Notes under the pieces: generated by a model | Databases searched by the model: none | What the model was told of the DNA's origin: nothing | The model's input: only the letters and a program-made list of their open reading frames with translations | Origin: Bacteroidaceae bacterium | Lineage (GTDB): Bacteria; Bacteroidota; Bacteroidia; Bacteroidales; Bacteroidaceae | DNA length: 64,000 nt | Reading direction: 5' to 3' | Assembly: GCA_017453465.1 (NCBI GenBank) | Contig: JAFTEV010000002.1 | Coordinates: 1-64,000 of the forward strand | Program-made: the position numbers and the translations under genes | Shown here: positions 7,691 to 16,873 of the stretch, piece by piece | Layout of the letters: each line of letters begins with the position of its first letter | Position numbering within the stretch: position 1 is the stretch's first letter

Positions 7691-8593
7691 ATGAATAGGT
7701 TTCTTTCGATAGTTGCTTTCGTCTTGTTTCCTCTCTGCCCATTGTGCGCACAGAACACGGAAGTGGAGCAAGACTTGTTTGAATCCATGCGAAATGCTGA
7801 CAAAGCCGTTGTGGTGGCTGTGCACTATGGAGTGACCGACGACAGCCAACGCCAACTGTGCATTGAGCGTTTCAACAGCAAGTTGCAAGCCGCATTCCCT
7901 CAGTGCGCCTTTCGTGAGGCGTGGACCAGTTTTCCCGCTGTCAAGCAGATGAAACAGCGCGGACAAACCAAGTGGACACTGAATGCCGTGCTCGACGACC
8001 TCTGCATGGAGGGCTACACGCACGTGCTGGTGCAATCGTCCAACATTGTTGAAGGTGTAGAAATGGAATACATACGCCACGAAGCAGCTCTCTATGCCAA
8101 CAAGTTCAAGCAACTGCGCATAGGCAACACCCTGCTGGCTGAACCAGGGAGCTACCAGCAAGCTATCCAGGCCATAGCTGCTTCGTTTGGCGAGAAGAAG
8201 GTGGCCAACGTGCTGGTTGTGGGAGGTGAAGACAGCGAAAGCCCGTCGCAGTTTGCCATGCTTGACTATATGTTGCGCAGCGGAGGCTACGCCAACTGGT
8301 TTGTCGTGGCCGAAGAAGGATTTCCACAGGCTGAAGAGCTGAAGAAGCAGTTGAAAGCCAAGAAGCAAAAGAAGGTGAACTTGATTCCCTTCACTTTTGC
8401 AGCAGAAGACCATGCGCAGCTCAACGAACTGGAGCATGAACTGCAAAAGGCTGGCTACAAAGTGACACTGACGGAGCACACGCTGGGTGAAGTGGACGGC
8501 ATTCTCGACCTCTTCATCGGCCATGCCAAACACGCTCAACGTTATCGTGCCTACAGCCCGCTGGAAATTAAGATGCAGGGTGCTTTGAAATAA
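7691..8593 (+). CDS. Exported CbiK-like sirohydrochlorin cobaltochelatase
   Basis: The product is 300 residues from ATG 7691, 20 bp after the protease stop. Signal peptide with LCA-Q cleavage at about residue 17. The body is typical of the anaerobic cobalt chelatase family CbiK/CbiK-P: VVVAVHYGV near the N-terminus, the AWTSFPAVKQMKQRG segment, VLVQSSNIVEGVEME and a late IGHAKHAQR. Cytosolic CbiK inserts cobalt into sirohydrochlorin for B12. Exported versions are known in sulfate reducers and occur in Bacteroidetes heme-uptake loci, where metal removal or tetrapyrrole binding is suspected. Next to an iron/B12-type ABC ATPase this gene more likely serves heme or corrinoid scavenging than B12 synthesis, as no other cbi/cob gene is present. 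Its 3' end overlaps the convergent symporter gene by 26 bp. Confidence 0.75.
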   Translation: MNRFLSIVAFVLFPLCPLCAQNTEVEQDLFESMRNADKAVVVAVHYGVTDDSQRQLCIERFNSKLQAAFPQCAFREAWTSFPAVKQMKQRGQTKWTLNAVLDDLCMEGYTHVLVQSSNIVEGVEMEYIRHEAALYANKFKQLRIGNTLLAEPGSYQQAIQAIAASFGEKKVANVLVVGGEDSESPSQFAMLDYMLRSGGYANWFVVAEEGFPQAEELKKQLKAKKQKKVNLIPFTFAAEDHAQLNELEHELQKAGYKVTLTEHTLGEVDGILDLFIGHAKHAQRYRAYSPLEIKMQGALK

Positions 8594-9986
8594 GCCACAG
8601 CCCTGCGAATGTCAGCAAGCCGTTGAACATCAGCATTTCGTAACCGAACTTATAGCCTGTCTGCATAAGGGTAATGTAATCTATCAGATAGCAAACCACA
8701 GGAGACGCAACCGCGACGAAAGGCACTGCCTTGCCTCGCGGTTGTCGTTTTGTAAAGATGCCAAAGGCAAACAGTCCCAACAGCGGGCCATAAGTGTAGC
8801 TGACGAGCGTGTAAATCAAGTCCATCACGCTGCCGCTGCCTATGGCGTTGAAAGCCAACGTGCAGAGCAGGAAAGCCAACATCATGCAGAGATGCACCCG
8901 CTTGCGGATTCCCTCGGAGTGTTCGCCGTCTTTCAGAATATCCACACAGAAGCAAGTCGTCAGTGCCGTCAGCGAACTGTCTGCACTGGAGAAGGCGCTG
9001 GCCACAACGCCAATGGTGAAAAACACAAGTGGGGCCTGTCCCAATGCACCCGAATAGACCATCGTGCTCAGCAAGGCATCGCCACTTTGGGGCAGTGCCA
9101 TGCCCAGCTTAGGATAGAGCATGAGCAGCAATACGCCCAAAGAAAGGAAGAGGAAATTGACAGGAGCAAACAGCAGTCCGTAGCTGCACATATCCAGTTG
9201 GGCAGAGCGCAGGTTCTTGCAAGTCAGGTTCTTTTGCATCATGTCTTGGTCAAGTCCCGTCATCACCACCACTATGAAGACACCGCTGAGGAACTGCTTC
9301 CAGAAGTATTGTTTCGAGGCAATGTCGTGAAACTCAAACATACGGCTGTGCGGGTCGTTCCACACCGTGCGGAGAGCCTCAAGGAAACTCATGTCAAGCA
9401 TGGTGCACACCTTGAGCAGAATCAGCAAGAGGGCTGCAATGAGCACAAACGTCTGTAGCACATCGGTCCAGACCAAGGCGCGGATTCCGCCCCTACGTGT
9501 GTAAAACCAAATGAACAGCAACGTCAAAGCTGCCGTCACAGCGTAGGGAAGGCCCAACGAATCGGCAATGCAGACTTGCAAAATCTGCACCACCACATAG
9601 AACTTGGCCGATGCACCCAGCAGTTTGCTCAGGATGAAGAACGAGGCTCCCGTGCGATAACTCGACGGCCCCAACCGCTGCTCAAGATAAGTGTAGATGG
9701 AAGTAAGTCCCAGCCGATAATAGATGGGCAGCAAGACGAATGCCACCAGCAGGTAACCGAAGATAAAGCCCAGACACATCTGCATATAAGTCATGTCTAT
9801 GCCCATTACCCACCCTGGCACACCGATGAAAGTCAAGCCACTGATGCTGGCTCCCACCATGCCAAAAGCCACCAGCATCCAGGGCGACTGCCTGTTGCCA
9901 CGAAAGAAGGCATCGTTGCCCTCACGCCCTGCCCAGCGGGAAATCAGCAGCAGAACGGAAAAATACAAAAGCAGCGCAACAATCAT
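8568..9986 (-). CDS. Sodium:solute symporter (SSS family)
   Basis: The product is 472 residues with about 13 hydrophobic membrane spans. The family core is visible in GASISGLTFIGVPGWV and the helix SYRTGASFFILSKLLGA; the sodium-site helix VVASAFSSADSSLTAL is also conserved. It begins inside the stop of the GH3 gene (ATGA overlap at 9983-9986), so the two are translated together. By context it takes up the sugar released by GH3, though SSS members also move amino acids, sialic acid or vitamins. The C-terminal coding end overlaps the chelatase gene on the other strand. Confidence 0.88.
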   Translation of the reverse strand: MIVALLLYFSVLLLISRWAGREGNDAFFRGNRQSPWMLVAFGMVGASISGLTFIGVPGWVMGIDMTYMQMCLGFIFGYLLVAFVLLPIYYRLGLTSIYTYLEQRLGPSSYRTGASFFILSKLLGASAKFYVVVQILQVCIADSLGLPYAVTAALTLLFIWFYTRRGGIRALVWTDVLQTFVLIAALLLILLKVCTMLDMSFLEALRTVWNDPHSRMFEFHDIASKQYFWKQFLSGVFIVVVMTGLDQDMMQKNLTCKNLRSAQLDMCSYGLLFAPVNFLFLSLGVLLLMLYPKLGMALPQSGDALLSTMVYSGALGQAPLVFFTIGVVASAFSSADSSLTALTTCFCVDILKDGEHSEGIRKRVHLCMMLAFLLCTLAFNAIGSGSVMDLIYTLVSYTYGPLLGLFAFGIFTKRQPRGKAVPFVAVASPVVCYLIDYITLMQTGYKFGYEMLMFNGLLTFAGLWLISKHPAS

Positions 9987-12274
9987 TCTACACGAAACGT
10001 TGCCGTCTTCAGTTCACGGCTATTTCCACCAATCATCACATCAAACTCACCTGGCTCCAGCACGTACTGCAGTTCGTAGTTGTAGAACTTCAGCTTGTCG
10101 GGCGTAACCGTAAACTTCACTTCGCGACTTTCGCCTGCCTTCAGGGTCACACGCTGAAAGTCTTTCAGTTCCTTGATGGGGCGGCTGATGCTGGCCACCT
10201 TGTCGTGAATGTAGAGCTGCACCACCTCGGTAGCCTCACGCTGTCCCGTGTTGGTCAGCGTCACACTGGCTGTCACCGTGCCGTCTGCCGACATACGGGA
10301 AGAACTTAGCCTTACATCAGAATAAGCAAACGAGCTGTAAGTCAGTCCGTAGCCAAACGGATAGAGCGCACCCGACGTTGCATCGAGATAATTGCCTGTG
10401 AAGACTTTGTAGTCAGCCTCGCCGTCCTGCACATATCTGCCCGACGGCAACCGATTGTAGTAGAGCGGTTCCTGTCCCGTAGCCCTTGGCATGGAGACCG
10501 TCAGATGACCCGAAGGAGACACATCGCCAAAGAGCACGTCGCAGAGCGCATCGGCACACTCACTGCCATACCACACATTCATGATGGCAGGAATGTGTGC
10601 AGCCTCCCATGTCAAAACCGTGGCACGCCCGGCAAAGTTCAGCAACACAACGGGCTTGCCCAGCTCCGCCACGGCTTCCAGCAATCGGCGTTGCGGGGCA
10701 TACAGTTCCAGGTCGGTTCGGCTGGTGCCCTCGCCGTTCATCCACGCACATTCGCCCATGGCGCAGACCACCACGTCAGCCTCACGTGCCATGCTGATGG
10801 CCTCGGCCAACGCTGCATCGGCATCCACAAACGGAATGGGTTCGTTGCCATGTCCCTTGCCCACAGTGCGCTGCGTCTGCGCATTGTCCATCAGGTTGCA
10901 GCCCTGCGCACAGAGCAGTTTGGCCTTTCCCTTCAAGGCTTCGGCGAAACCCTCGCGCAGCGACTTGTACTTCTCTGGAGCCTGAGCTACTGCCCACGAG
11001 CCGGTAATGTCAGTATGCGTATCAATCAGCGGGCCAATCAGGGCAATGGTGCCTTGCTTCTTCAGCGGCAACACGCCGTTGGCATTCTTCAGCAGCACAA
11101 AGCTCTCGGCAGTGATTCGGCGTGCAGCCTCGCGGTGTTCCTTACAGTAAGTCAGCTTCTTGGCCGTTTTTACATCGCCAAACTTATACGGATTCTGGAA
11201 CAGTCCCAACCGGTACTTGGCTTCCAGCACACGCCTGCAGGCTTGGTCTATGTCGGCCATCGTCACCGTGCCCTCGTCCAGCGACTGCTTCAGCGTGCTC
11301 AGAAAGCCGTTGGCACACATGTCCATGTCCGTGCCAGCCTTCAATGCTTGTGCCGCGCTCTCCTTCAGTCCGCCCAGTCCGTGATTCTTCATCTCGCCGA
11401 TAGAGGCATAGTCCGTCACGACCATGCCACAAAATCCCCACTGACGGCGCAGCACATCGGTCAGCAGCCACTTGTTGGCCGTGGCCGGCACACCATCCAC
11501 AATGTTGAACGACGACATAATGCTGCCCGCACCAGCCTCAACAGCAGCCTTGTAGGGTGGAAAATACTGGTTGTACATCCTCAGTCGGCTCATGTCAGCC
11601 GTGTTGTAGTCCAGTCCTGCCTCGGCAGCACCATAGAGCGCAAAGTGCTTTACGCAAGCCATGATGCCGTCTTTTCCGCCGTTCATCACGTTGCCCTGAT
11701 AGCCCCTGACCATGGCGGCAGCTACCTGGCTACCCATATACGGGTCTTCACCTGCGCCCTCTGCCTGTCGGCCCCAACGACTGTCGAGCGCAATATCTAC
11801 CATTGGGCTGAACGTCCAGGCCACACCGTTGGCAGCAGCCTCTGCAGCCGCAATCTGTGCAGAACGCTCCACGGCCTCCATGTCCCAAGTGCAGGACAAG
11901 CCCAACGGCACGGGGAACACCGTCTCGTAGCCATGAATCACATCCATGGCGACCAAGAGCGGAATGCCCAGCCTGCTTTTCTCCACAGCCAGATGCTGAA
12001 GAGCCACAATCTGCTCCACATCTTTTATATTAAAGACAGAACCCAGCTTGCCCTCCATGGCCAGCTTGCCCACAGGCGAAGTCTGCGGCGACCCCGTCAC
12101 GATGTTGCCTCCTGGCAGCTGGTGGAGCTGTCCCAGCTTTTCGTCCAGCGTCATTCGCGACATCAGCGTTGTGACAAAATGGTTCATTTCGTCCGAACTC
12201 GGCAAACGCTGGGCACACACACTTACGCTCAGCAACAGCCCTGCTGCCATGGCCATTAACACTTCCTTTTTCAT
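9983..12274 (-). CDS. Glycoside hydrolase family 3 beta-glucosidase (BglX-like)
   Basis: The product is 763 residues from ATG 12274, with signal peptide ending SVCA-Q (about residue 21); a longer in-frame start lies upstream of the promoter and is rejected. The GH3 N-terminal barrel contains KHFALYGAAEAG and the nucleophile Asp288 in MVVTDYASIG. The alpha/beta sandwich starts around residue 380 (RITAESFVLLKNANGVLPL), and a fibronectin III-like domain ends the protein (GESREVKFTVTPDKLKFYN). Such enzymes remove terminal glucose from beta-glucosides in the periplasm. The stop overlaps the symporter start, giving a two-gene catabolic operon. Confidence 0.92.
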   Translation of the reverse strand: MKKEVLMAMAAGLLLSVSVCAQRLPSSDEMNHFVTTLMSRMTLDEKLGQLHQLPGGNIVTGSPQTSPVGKLAMEGKLGSVFNIKDVEQIVALQHLAVEKSRLGIPLLVAMDVIHGYETVFPVPLGLSCTWDMEAVERSAQIAAAEAAANGVAWTFSPMVDIALDSRWGRQAEGAGEDPYMGSQVAAAMVRGYQGNVMNGGKDGIMACVKHFALYGAAEAGLDYNTADMSRLRMYNQYFPPYKAAVEAGAGSIMSSFNIVDGVPATANKWLLTDVLRRQWGFCGMVVTDYASIGEMKNHGLGGLKESAAQALKAGTDMDMCANGFLSTLKQSLDEGTVTMADIDQACRRVLEAKYRLGLFQNPYKFGDVKTAKKLTYCKEHREAARRITAESFVLLKNANGVLPLKKQGTIALIGPLIDTHTDITGSWAVAQAPEKYKSLREGFAEALKGKAKLLCAQGCNLMDNAQTQRTVGKGHGNEPIPFVDADAALAEAISMAREADVVVCAMGECAWMNGEGTSRTDLELYAPQRRLLEAVAELGKPVVLLNFAGRATVLTWEAAHIPAIMNVWYGSECADALCDVLFGDVSPSGHLTVSMPRATGQEPLYYNRLPSGRYVQDGEADYKVFTGNYLDATSGALYPFGYGLTYSSFAYSDVRLSSSRMSADGTVTASVTLTNTGQREATEVVQLYIHDKVASISRPIKELKDFQRVTLKAGESREVKFTVTPDKLKFYNYELQYVLEPGEFDVMIGGNSRELKTATFRVE

Positions 12275-12301
12275 AAACAAACGGCATTTAAAGTTTTGCT
12301 G

Positions 12302-12333
12302 CAAAGGTAGCAGTTCTGGCAAACAAAAACAAA
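12302..12333 (-). promoter_or_regulatory. Consensus Bacteroidetes promoter for the GH3-symporter operon
   Basis: On the minus strand TTTG, a 20-nt spacer and TACCTTTG. The -7 box is 28 bp upstream of the ATG at 12274, which fixes the GH3 start. Confidence 0.8.
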
Positions 12334-12424
12334 ATTTCACAGTTTTTTTGTCCCCACAGCCCCACAAGCAGGGCAAAAGTGCAAAAAAACGCTGCGAAAA
12401 GTTCTGCCGTCCCGCCTTTTTCTG

Positions 12425-12432
12425 TAATTTTG
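12425..12432 (+). promoter_or_regulatory. -7 box for mutY
   Basis: TAATTTTG matches the -7 consensus TAnnTTTG, 41 bp before the mutY ATG. No clear -33 TTTG is seen at the right distance. Confidence 0.5.
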
Positions 12433-12473
12433 CAAAGCATATTAGAAACGCAAAAACTCAGACATACGCCCTC

Positions 12474-13490
12474 ATGTTTGCAACAACACTGCTCAACTGG
12501 TTTGCCCACAACGGGCGCGACCTTCCCTGGCGACACACCACCGACCCCTACGCCATCTGGCTCAGCGAAATCATACTGCAACAGACGCGCATTCAGCAAG
12601 GCCACGACTATTGGCTGCGCTTCATGCAGCGATGGCCGCGAGTGGAAGACCTGGCCGCTGCCACCGAGGACGAAGTGCTGCGCCTGTGGCAGGGACTGGG
12701 TTACTACAGCCGGGCACGCAACCTGCACACTGCCGCCCAGCAGATTGTGGAGTTGGGACACTTTCCCGACACACTGGAGGGCATCAGGCAACTGAAAGGC
12801 GTAGGCGACTACACAGCCGCCGCCATTGGCAGCATCGCCTTCGGACTGCCCTGCGCCGTGGTCGATGGCAATGTCTATCGCGTCTTGTCACGGCACTATG
12901 GCATAGACATCCCCATCAACACGACGCAGGGGAAAAAAATCTTCACGCTGTTGGCACAATCCCTGCTGCCCACCGACCAGCCAGCCGCCTTCAACCAGGC
13001 CATGATGGACTTCGGTGCCATCCAGTGCACCCCTCAGTCCCCCCGCTGTGTGCTTTGTCCCTTGCAGGAATCCTGCGACGCGCTCCACACGGGACGCATA
13101 GACCAGCTGCCCGTCAAGCAGAAGACCCTCAAGGTGCAGACACGCCGTCTGGCCTACCTCTACCTGCGCCACCAAGGGCAAACCGCCATCCGCCGCCGTC
13201 CCGCTGGCGACATCTGGCAAGGACTCTGGGAACCCGTCCTGCTCGCCGACACCATGGCCACCCAACTGCCACTCCCCGAAAAGACTGCCGCCCAGCTCCG
13301 TTCCGAAGCCATTTTGCTACGCCAAGAAGTGAAACACGTCTTGACCCACCGCATTCTGCTGGCCGACTTCTACTTCTTGTCCACCGCCCAGCGTCCACAG
13401 CTCCCTGCCGAATACATCTGGATTCCAGAAGAACAACTCGGCCAGTACGCCCTGCCCCGACTCATTGAAAATCTTTTGGCCGCCCTATGA
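12474..13490 (+). CDS. mutY: A/G-specific adenine DNA glycosylase MutY
   Basis: The product is 338 residues from ATG 12474, just after a -7 box; the frame is open further upstream but that part lies in the divergent promoter region. MutY removes adenine mispaired with 8-oxoguanine. Catalytic Glu32 sits in LSEIILQQTR, the helix-hairpin-helix is LKGVGDYTAAAIGS and catalytic Asp131 is in VVDGNVYR. The iron-sulfur cluster ligands Cys185, 192, 195 and 201 have the C-x6-C-x2-C-x5-C spacing. The NUDIX-like C-terminal domain that reads 8-oxoG follows (IWQGLWEPV). Its stop overlaps the start of the next gene by 4 bp. Confidence 0.95.
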   Translation: MFATTLLNWFAHNGRDLPWRHTTDPYAIWLSEIILQQTRIQQGHDYWLRFMQRWPRVEDLAAATEDEVLRLWQGLGYYSRARNLHTAAQQIVELGHFPDTLEGIRQLKGVGDYTAAAIGSIAFGLPCAVVDGNVYRVLSRHYGIDIPINTTQGKKIFTLLAQSLLPTDQPAAFNQAMMDFGAIQCTPQSPRCVLCPLQESCDALHTGRIDQLPVKQKTLKVQTRRLAYLYLRHQGQTAIRRRPAGDIWQGLWEPVLLADTMATQLPLPEKTAAQLRSEAILLRQEVKHVLTHRILLADFYFLSTAQRPQLPAEYIWIPEEQLGQYALPRLIENLLAAL

Positions 13491-14428
13491 AACTCCTGCT
13501 GCTCCTCCTTCCCCTTTCCTTCTTCTTTCTCTCTACCGCCTGGGCACAAGGCGACTTCACCATTATGTCGTGGAACGTAGAGAATGCTTTCGACATCCAT
13601 CACGATGCGGGAAAGAACGACGAGGAATTTCTGCCCGAAGGCAACCACAGGTGGTCAAGGCAGCGGTTCTTCCGCAAACTGAACGACATCGCCAAGACCA
13701 TCGTGGCCATCGACAGTGTGAAGCCCATCGACATCATCGGCCTCTGCGAAGTGGAGAACGACACCGTCCTGACCTACCTCACCCAGCGCACACCGCTCCG
13801 CAAACTGGGCTACCGCTACATCATGACCCACAGCCCAGACGAGCGCGGCATCGATGTGGCCCTGCTTTATCCCCACATGCGTTTTCGCCTGCTCAGCCAC
13901 GAGAGCATCCGCGTCCCCACTAGCACACCCACACGCGACGTGCTCCACGCCACGGGCATCATGCCGACGGGCGACACCCTCGACATCTATCTGCTCCACC
14001 TGCCCTCCAAGTTAGGAGGTGCACCGGCAGCCCAGCGGCGAAAGGCTGTCACAGGCCGAATGCTCCAGAACATCGACTCCGTCACACAGACAAGACCCCA
14101 TGCCAACATCATCGTCATGGGCGACTTCAACGACGAACTCACAGGCCGCAGGATGAAGCCATTCACGGGCCGTGGCTTCATCGACGTGATGGAGGGCCAA
14201 AAGCCCGGCACCTACAAGTTTCAGGGACAGTGGTCCACGCTCGACCACATCTTGATAAAGTCCACCCGATTCCAGACCGAAAGCCACATCGCCACCCTGC
14301 CCTTCCTACTCGAACCCGACCCGACCAACGGCGGACAGAAGCCCCGGCGCACCTTCCTTGGGATACGCTACAACGCCGGCATAAGCGACCATCTGCCCGT
14401 CTGGATGAAGATAAAAAGGCGGGAATAA
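13487..14428 (+). CDS. Exported endonuclease/exonuclease/phosphatase-family protein
   Basis: The product is 313 residues with signal peptide ending AWA-Q (about residue 20). It has the DNase I-like fold signature in order: IMSWNVEN, GLCEVEN (metal Glu), VMGDFNDE and the final SDHLPV (catalytic Asp-His). The family includes nucleases, phospholipid phosphatases and sphingomyelinases. A signal peptide and no DNA-repair-specific insert suggest periplasmic or surface action on nucleic acid or phosphoesters. It starts with an ATGA overlap with mutY, so it is cotranscribed, but an exported protein is unlikely to act in the same repair step. Confidence 0.88.
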   Translation: MKLLLLLLPLSFFFLSTAWAQGDFTIMSWNVENAFDIHHDAGKNDEEFLPEGNHRWSRQRFFRKLNDIAKTIVAIDSVKPIDIIGLCEVENDTVLTYLTQRTPLRKLGYRYIMTHSPDERGIDVALLYPHMRFRLLSHESIRVPTSTPTRDVLHATGIMPTGDTLDIYLLHLPSKLGGAPAAQRRKAVTGRMLQNIDSVTQTRPHANIIVMGDFNDELTGRRMKPFTGRGFIDVMEGQKPGTYKFQGQWSTLDHILIKSTRFQTESHIATLPFLLEPDPTNGGQKPRRTFLGIRYNAGISDHLPVWMKIKRRE

Positions 14429-14449
14429 ACAAAAAAAACTCCCAATCAT

Positions 14450-14480
14450 TTTGCCAACCAAAAATAAAACGCCATATTTG
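14450..14480 (+). promoter_or_regulatory. Near-consensus promoter for the nucleotidyltransferase gene
   Basis: TTTG, 19 nt, CATATTTG (one base off TAnnTTTG), 86 bp before the ATG. An A-rich leader follows with repeated AAAACGTAAAAA words. Confidence 0.55.
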
Positions 14481-14566
14481 CAAAAAAAACGAAAAACATA
14501 CAACCATAGAACCTCAAAAACGTAAAAATACAAAAACGTAAAAAACAAAAACTAACTTAAACACTT

Positions 14567-15487
14567 ATGAAACCTACTCTTTTCCTCCTTGCTGCAGGAA
14601 TGGGAAGCCGCTACGGCGGTCTGAAGCAGCTCGACGGTCTCGGCCCAAACGGTGAGACCATCATGGACTATTCTATCTACGATGCAGTGAAAGCCGGCTT
14701 CGGCAAAATCGTCTGGGTCATCCGCAAAGACTTTGAAGAACAGTTCCGCACACAGATACTCTCGAAGTATCAGGGCGTAGTGCCCTGCGAACTCTGCTTC
14801 CAGAGCATCGACGCACTGCCAGCCGGATTCAAGTGTCCAGAAGGTCGCCAGAAGCCATGGGGCACCAACCACGCTGTGCTGATGGGCAAGGACATCATCA
14901 AGGAACCCTTCGCCGTCATCAACTGCGATGACTTCTACGGACGCGACGCTTTCATGAGCATCGGCAAGTTCCTCTCGGCCCTGCCCGAAGGTTCGAAGAA
15001 CAAATACGCCATGGTGGGCTTCCGCTGCTGCAACACACTCAGCGAGAACGGCTCTGTAGCCCGTGGCATCTGCGAATATGACCAGAACCGCCACCTCACC
15101 GACGTTGTGGAGCGCACCGAAATCATGCGCCAGGCCGACAAAGGCAATGCCATCTGCTACAAGGACGAGCAGGGCGAATGGATACCCGTTGACGAGAACG
15201 TGCCCGTGAGCATGAACATGTGGGGCTTCACACCCGACTACTTCGAGCACAGCGAAGCCTATTTCAAGGAGTTCCTCTCCGACCCCAAGAACATGGAGAA
15301 CCTCAAGGCCGAGTTCTTCATTCCACTCATGGTCAACAAGCTCATCACCGAAGGCACCAGCACCGTGGAAGTGCTCGACACCACCAGCGTCTGGTTCGGC
15401 GTGACCTATGCAGCCGACCGCCAGGCCACTGTTGACCGCATCGCCAAGCTCGTCAGCGACGGCGTATATCCCAACAAGCTGTTCTGA
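14567..15487 (+). CDS. Sugar-1-phosphate nucleotidyltransferase-like protein
   Basis: The product is 306 residues. The N-terminal LAAGMGSRYGGLKQLDGLGP (residues 7-26) is the nucleotide-binding signature of the NTP_transferase/GlmU-RmlA fold, with a Mg-binding NCDDFYG at about 123-129. The PWGTNHAVL segment contacts the sugar nucleotide. The family is common in Bacteroidetes; the activated sugar is not known. The neighbouring glycan cluster suggests it supplies an NDP-sugar for surface polysaccharide, but it is not in the same operon. The acceptor specificity cannot be read from sequence alone. Confidence 0.82.
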   Translation: MKPTLFLLAAGMGSRYGGLKQLDGLGPNGETIMDYSIYDAVKAGFGKIVWVIRKDFEEQFRTQILSKYQGVVPCELCFQSIDALPAGFKCPEGRQKPWGTNHAVLMGKDIIKEPFAVINCDDFYGRDAFMSIGKFLSALPEGSKNKYAMVGFRCCNTLSENGSVARGICEYDQNRHLTDVVERTEIMRQADKGNAICYKDEQGEWIPVDENVPVSMNMWGFTPDYFEHSEAYFKEFLSDPKNMENLKAEFFIPLMVNKLITEGTSTVEVLDTTSVWFGVTYAADRQATVDRIAKLVSDGVYPNKLF

Positions 15488-15488
15488 T

Positions 15489-15665
15489 AAGGAATTAGGA
15501 ATGTGGAATTAGGAATGAGGAATGGTTTCTGTGTACTTTTCAGTATCCATTCCTCATTCCTAATTTCTCATTCCTAATTCCACATTCCTAATTCCTCATT
15601 CCTAATTCCTAATTCCTAATTCCACATTCCTAATTCCTAATTCCTAATTCCACATTCCTAATTCT
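15489..15665. repeat. Array of GGAATTAGGAATG words and their inverted copies
   Basis: Two to three copies of GGAATTAGGAATG (15491-15523) face about ten copies of the complementary CATTCCTAATTCC words (15548-15662). They occupy the whole space between two convergent genes and can fold into a long hairpin, so they may act as a bidirectional terminator. No gene is seen here. Confidence 0.85.
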
Positions 15666-15675
15666 TTTGTTCTGC

Positions 15676-16797
15676 CTACAGGCTGCGATAGAAGTCAATG
15701 TAGCGTTGAGCCACTTTGAGGTAGTCGTGATGCTTCTTTATGTAGGCAACGCTTTGGCGTTTCAGTTCGGGAATGCGCTCAGGGTGAAGGATGAGTTGCT
15801 CAATCTCGTGGTAGCAGCTTTCGTAGGTGGGCTGCACATTGACGATGGGGCGCAGGGTGCGTTCACCCAGTATCGCGTAGTTTTCTGGTTCTCCGCCTCC
15901 GATGTCGATGATACCTTTCGACATGGCGAGCAGTGAGTTCATGGCGGGCGTGTAGCTGTAGATTTGGTCGAGCAGCGCATCAGATGTATCCATCATGTGC
16001 TGATACTGGGCAAAGGGTACGCCTTCGGCAATGCGCAACTGGAGCCTGTCGGGATATTTCTGCTGTAGAGCCTGGGCAGCAGCCAGCAGAATGTCGGTGC
16101 CCTTGTAGGCTGAACGGTTGGGACTGATGCCTATGAAGAGGGAGAGAGTTTTTTTCTCCGTCATGGAGAGGGAGGAAGTGTCCGAAAGAGCGGCGGGGGC
16201 TGGAAGAGTCTTTATCGGGAAAGGAATGAAAGTAGTCTTCCCCCGCAGGGAAGGTACGGCGTTGTAGGTAGCCCAGTATTCGTAGAGGCCGGCAACGATG
16301 GCATCGCAGTCTTGGGCTACAAGTTTGCAGAGTGTTTCCTTAGGGGTGCCCATCATGTCGCGGCGAAAGACTTCGGCAGCTTCGTCGTGGCGGACTTGGT
16401 CGCCCAGGTTGAAGTCGCTGTAGCGCAGTGGACGGATGTCGGTGTTGACCTGTGCCCAGTAGTAGTCCATGCCGAATGCACCCATGACCATCTTGCCGTT
16501 GTTGCGGCGCAGATAACGGTAGATGGGGGGAATGCGCTCGGCTTTCAGTTCGACAAAAACGGGGTTGATGAGCTGCACGATGTCGAAGCCACGGAGACGG
16601 GGCAGGGCTTTGAGGAGTCGCCAAAGGAAGGAGAGGTTGTCCCGAAGGCCGAACTCTCGCTTCAGGTCAATGTCGCGTGGGTAATCTTTCCAGTGGTCAC
16701 CGTCGCTGACCACAATGCACTCGTGCCCAAGTGCCTTGAAACCTTCGGCCAGTGTGCAGTGCACGTTGGAGTATTCGCCCAATAACAATATTTTCAT
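15676..16797 (-). CDS. Glycosyltransferase, GT4/GT1-like (GT-B fold)
   Basis: The product is 373 residues. It begins MKILLLGEYSNVHCTLAEGF, the usual GT-B N-terminal strand and loop. The C-terminal half has the nucleotide-sugar-binding region (LFIGISPNRSAYKGTDILLAAA, then PFAQYQHMMDTSDALLDQIYSY and a late GGGEPENY), where a Glu pair is expected in GT4 enzymes. Donor and acceptor are unknown. It is transcribed divergently from the glycan block that follows; a -7 box TAAATTTG lies at 16806-16813 on the minus strand. A Ser/Thr-rich SDTSSLSMTEKKTLS linker in the middle looks repeat-derived. Confidence 0.8.
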   Translation of the reverse strand: MKILLLGEYSNVHCTLAEGFKALGHECIVVSDGDHWKDYPRDIDLKREFGLRDNLSFLWRLLKALPRLRGFDIVQLINPVFVELKAERIPPIYRYLRRNNGKMVMGAFGMDYYWAQVNTDIRPLRYSDFNLGDQVRHDEAAEVFRRDMMGTPKETLCKLVAQDCDAIVAGLYEYWATYNAVPSLRGKTTFIPFPIKTLPAPAALSDTSSLSMTEKKTLSLFIGISPNRSAYKGTDILLAAAQALQQKYPDRLQLRIAEGVPFAQYQHMMDTSDALLDQIYSYTPAMNSLLAMSKGIIDIGGGEPENYAILGERTLRPIVNVQPTYESCYHEIEQLILHPERIPELKRQSVAYIKKHHDYLKVAQRYIDFYRSL

Positions 16798-16873
16798 AAC
16801 GGCTGCAAATTTAACACAATTTTTTTGAACATGGAGCGTTATAAGTATAAAAGAGAGTTAACAAGTGTAATTT

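Noticed and set aside
10505..12259. Long plus-strand open frame opposite the GH3 gene
   Set aside because: Same reason: antisense to a complete GH3 enzyme with correct motifs, composition biased to Arg/His/Gln.
12048..12473. N-terminal extension of mutY
   Set aside because: The frame stays open, but it runs back through the divergent promoter and the GH3 start; the MutY homology begins at 12474.
15489..15665. Possible CRISPR array
   Set aside because: Units are 13 nt and contiguous, without unique spacers of constant length, and no cas gene is in the window.
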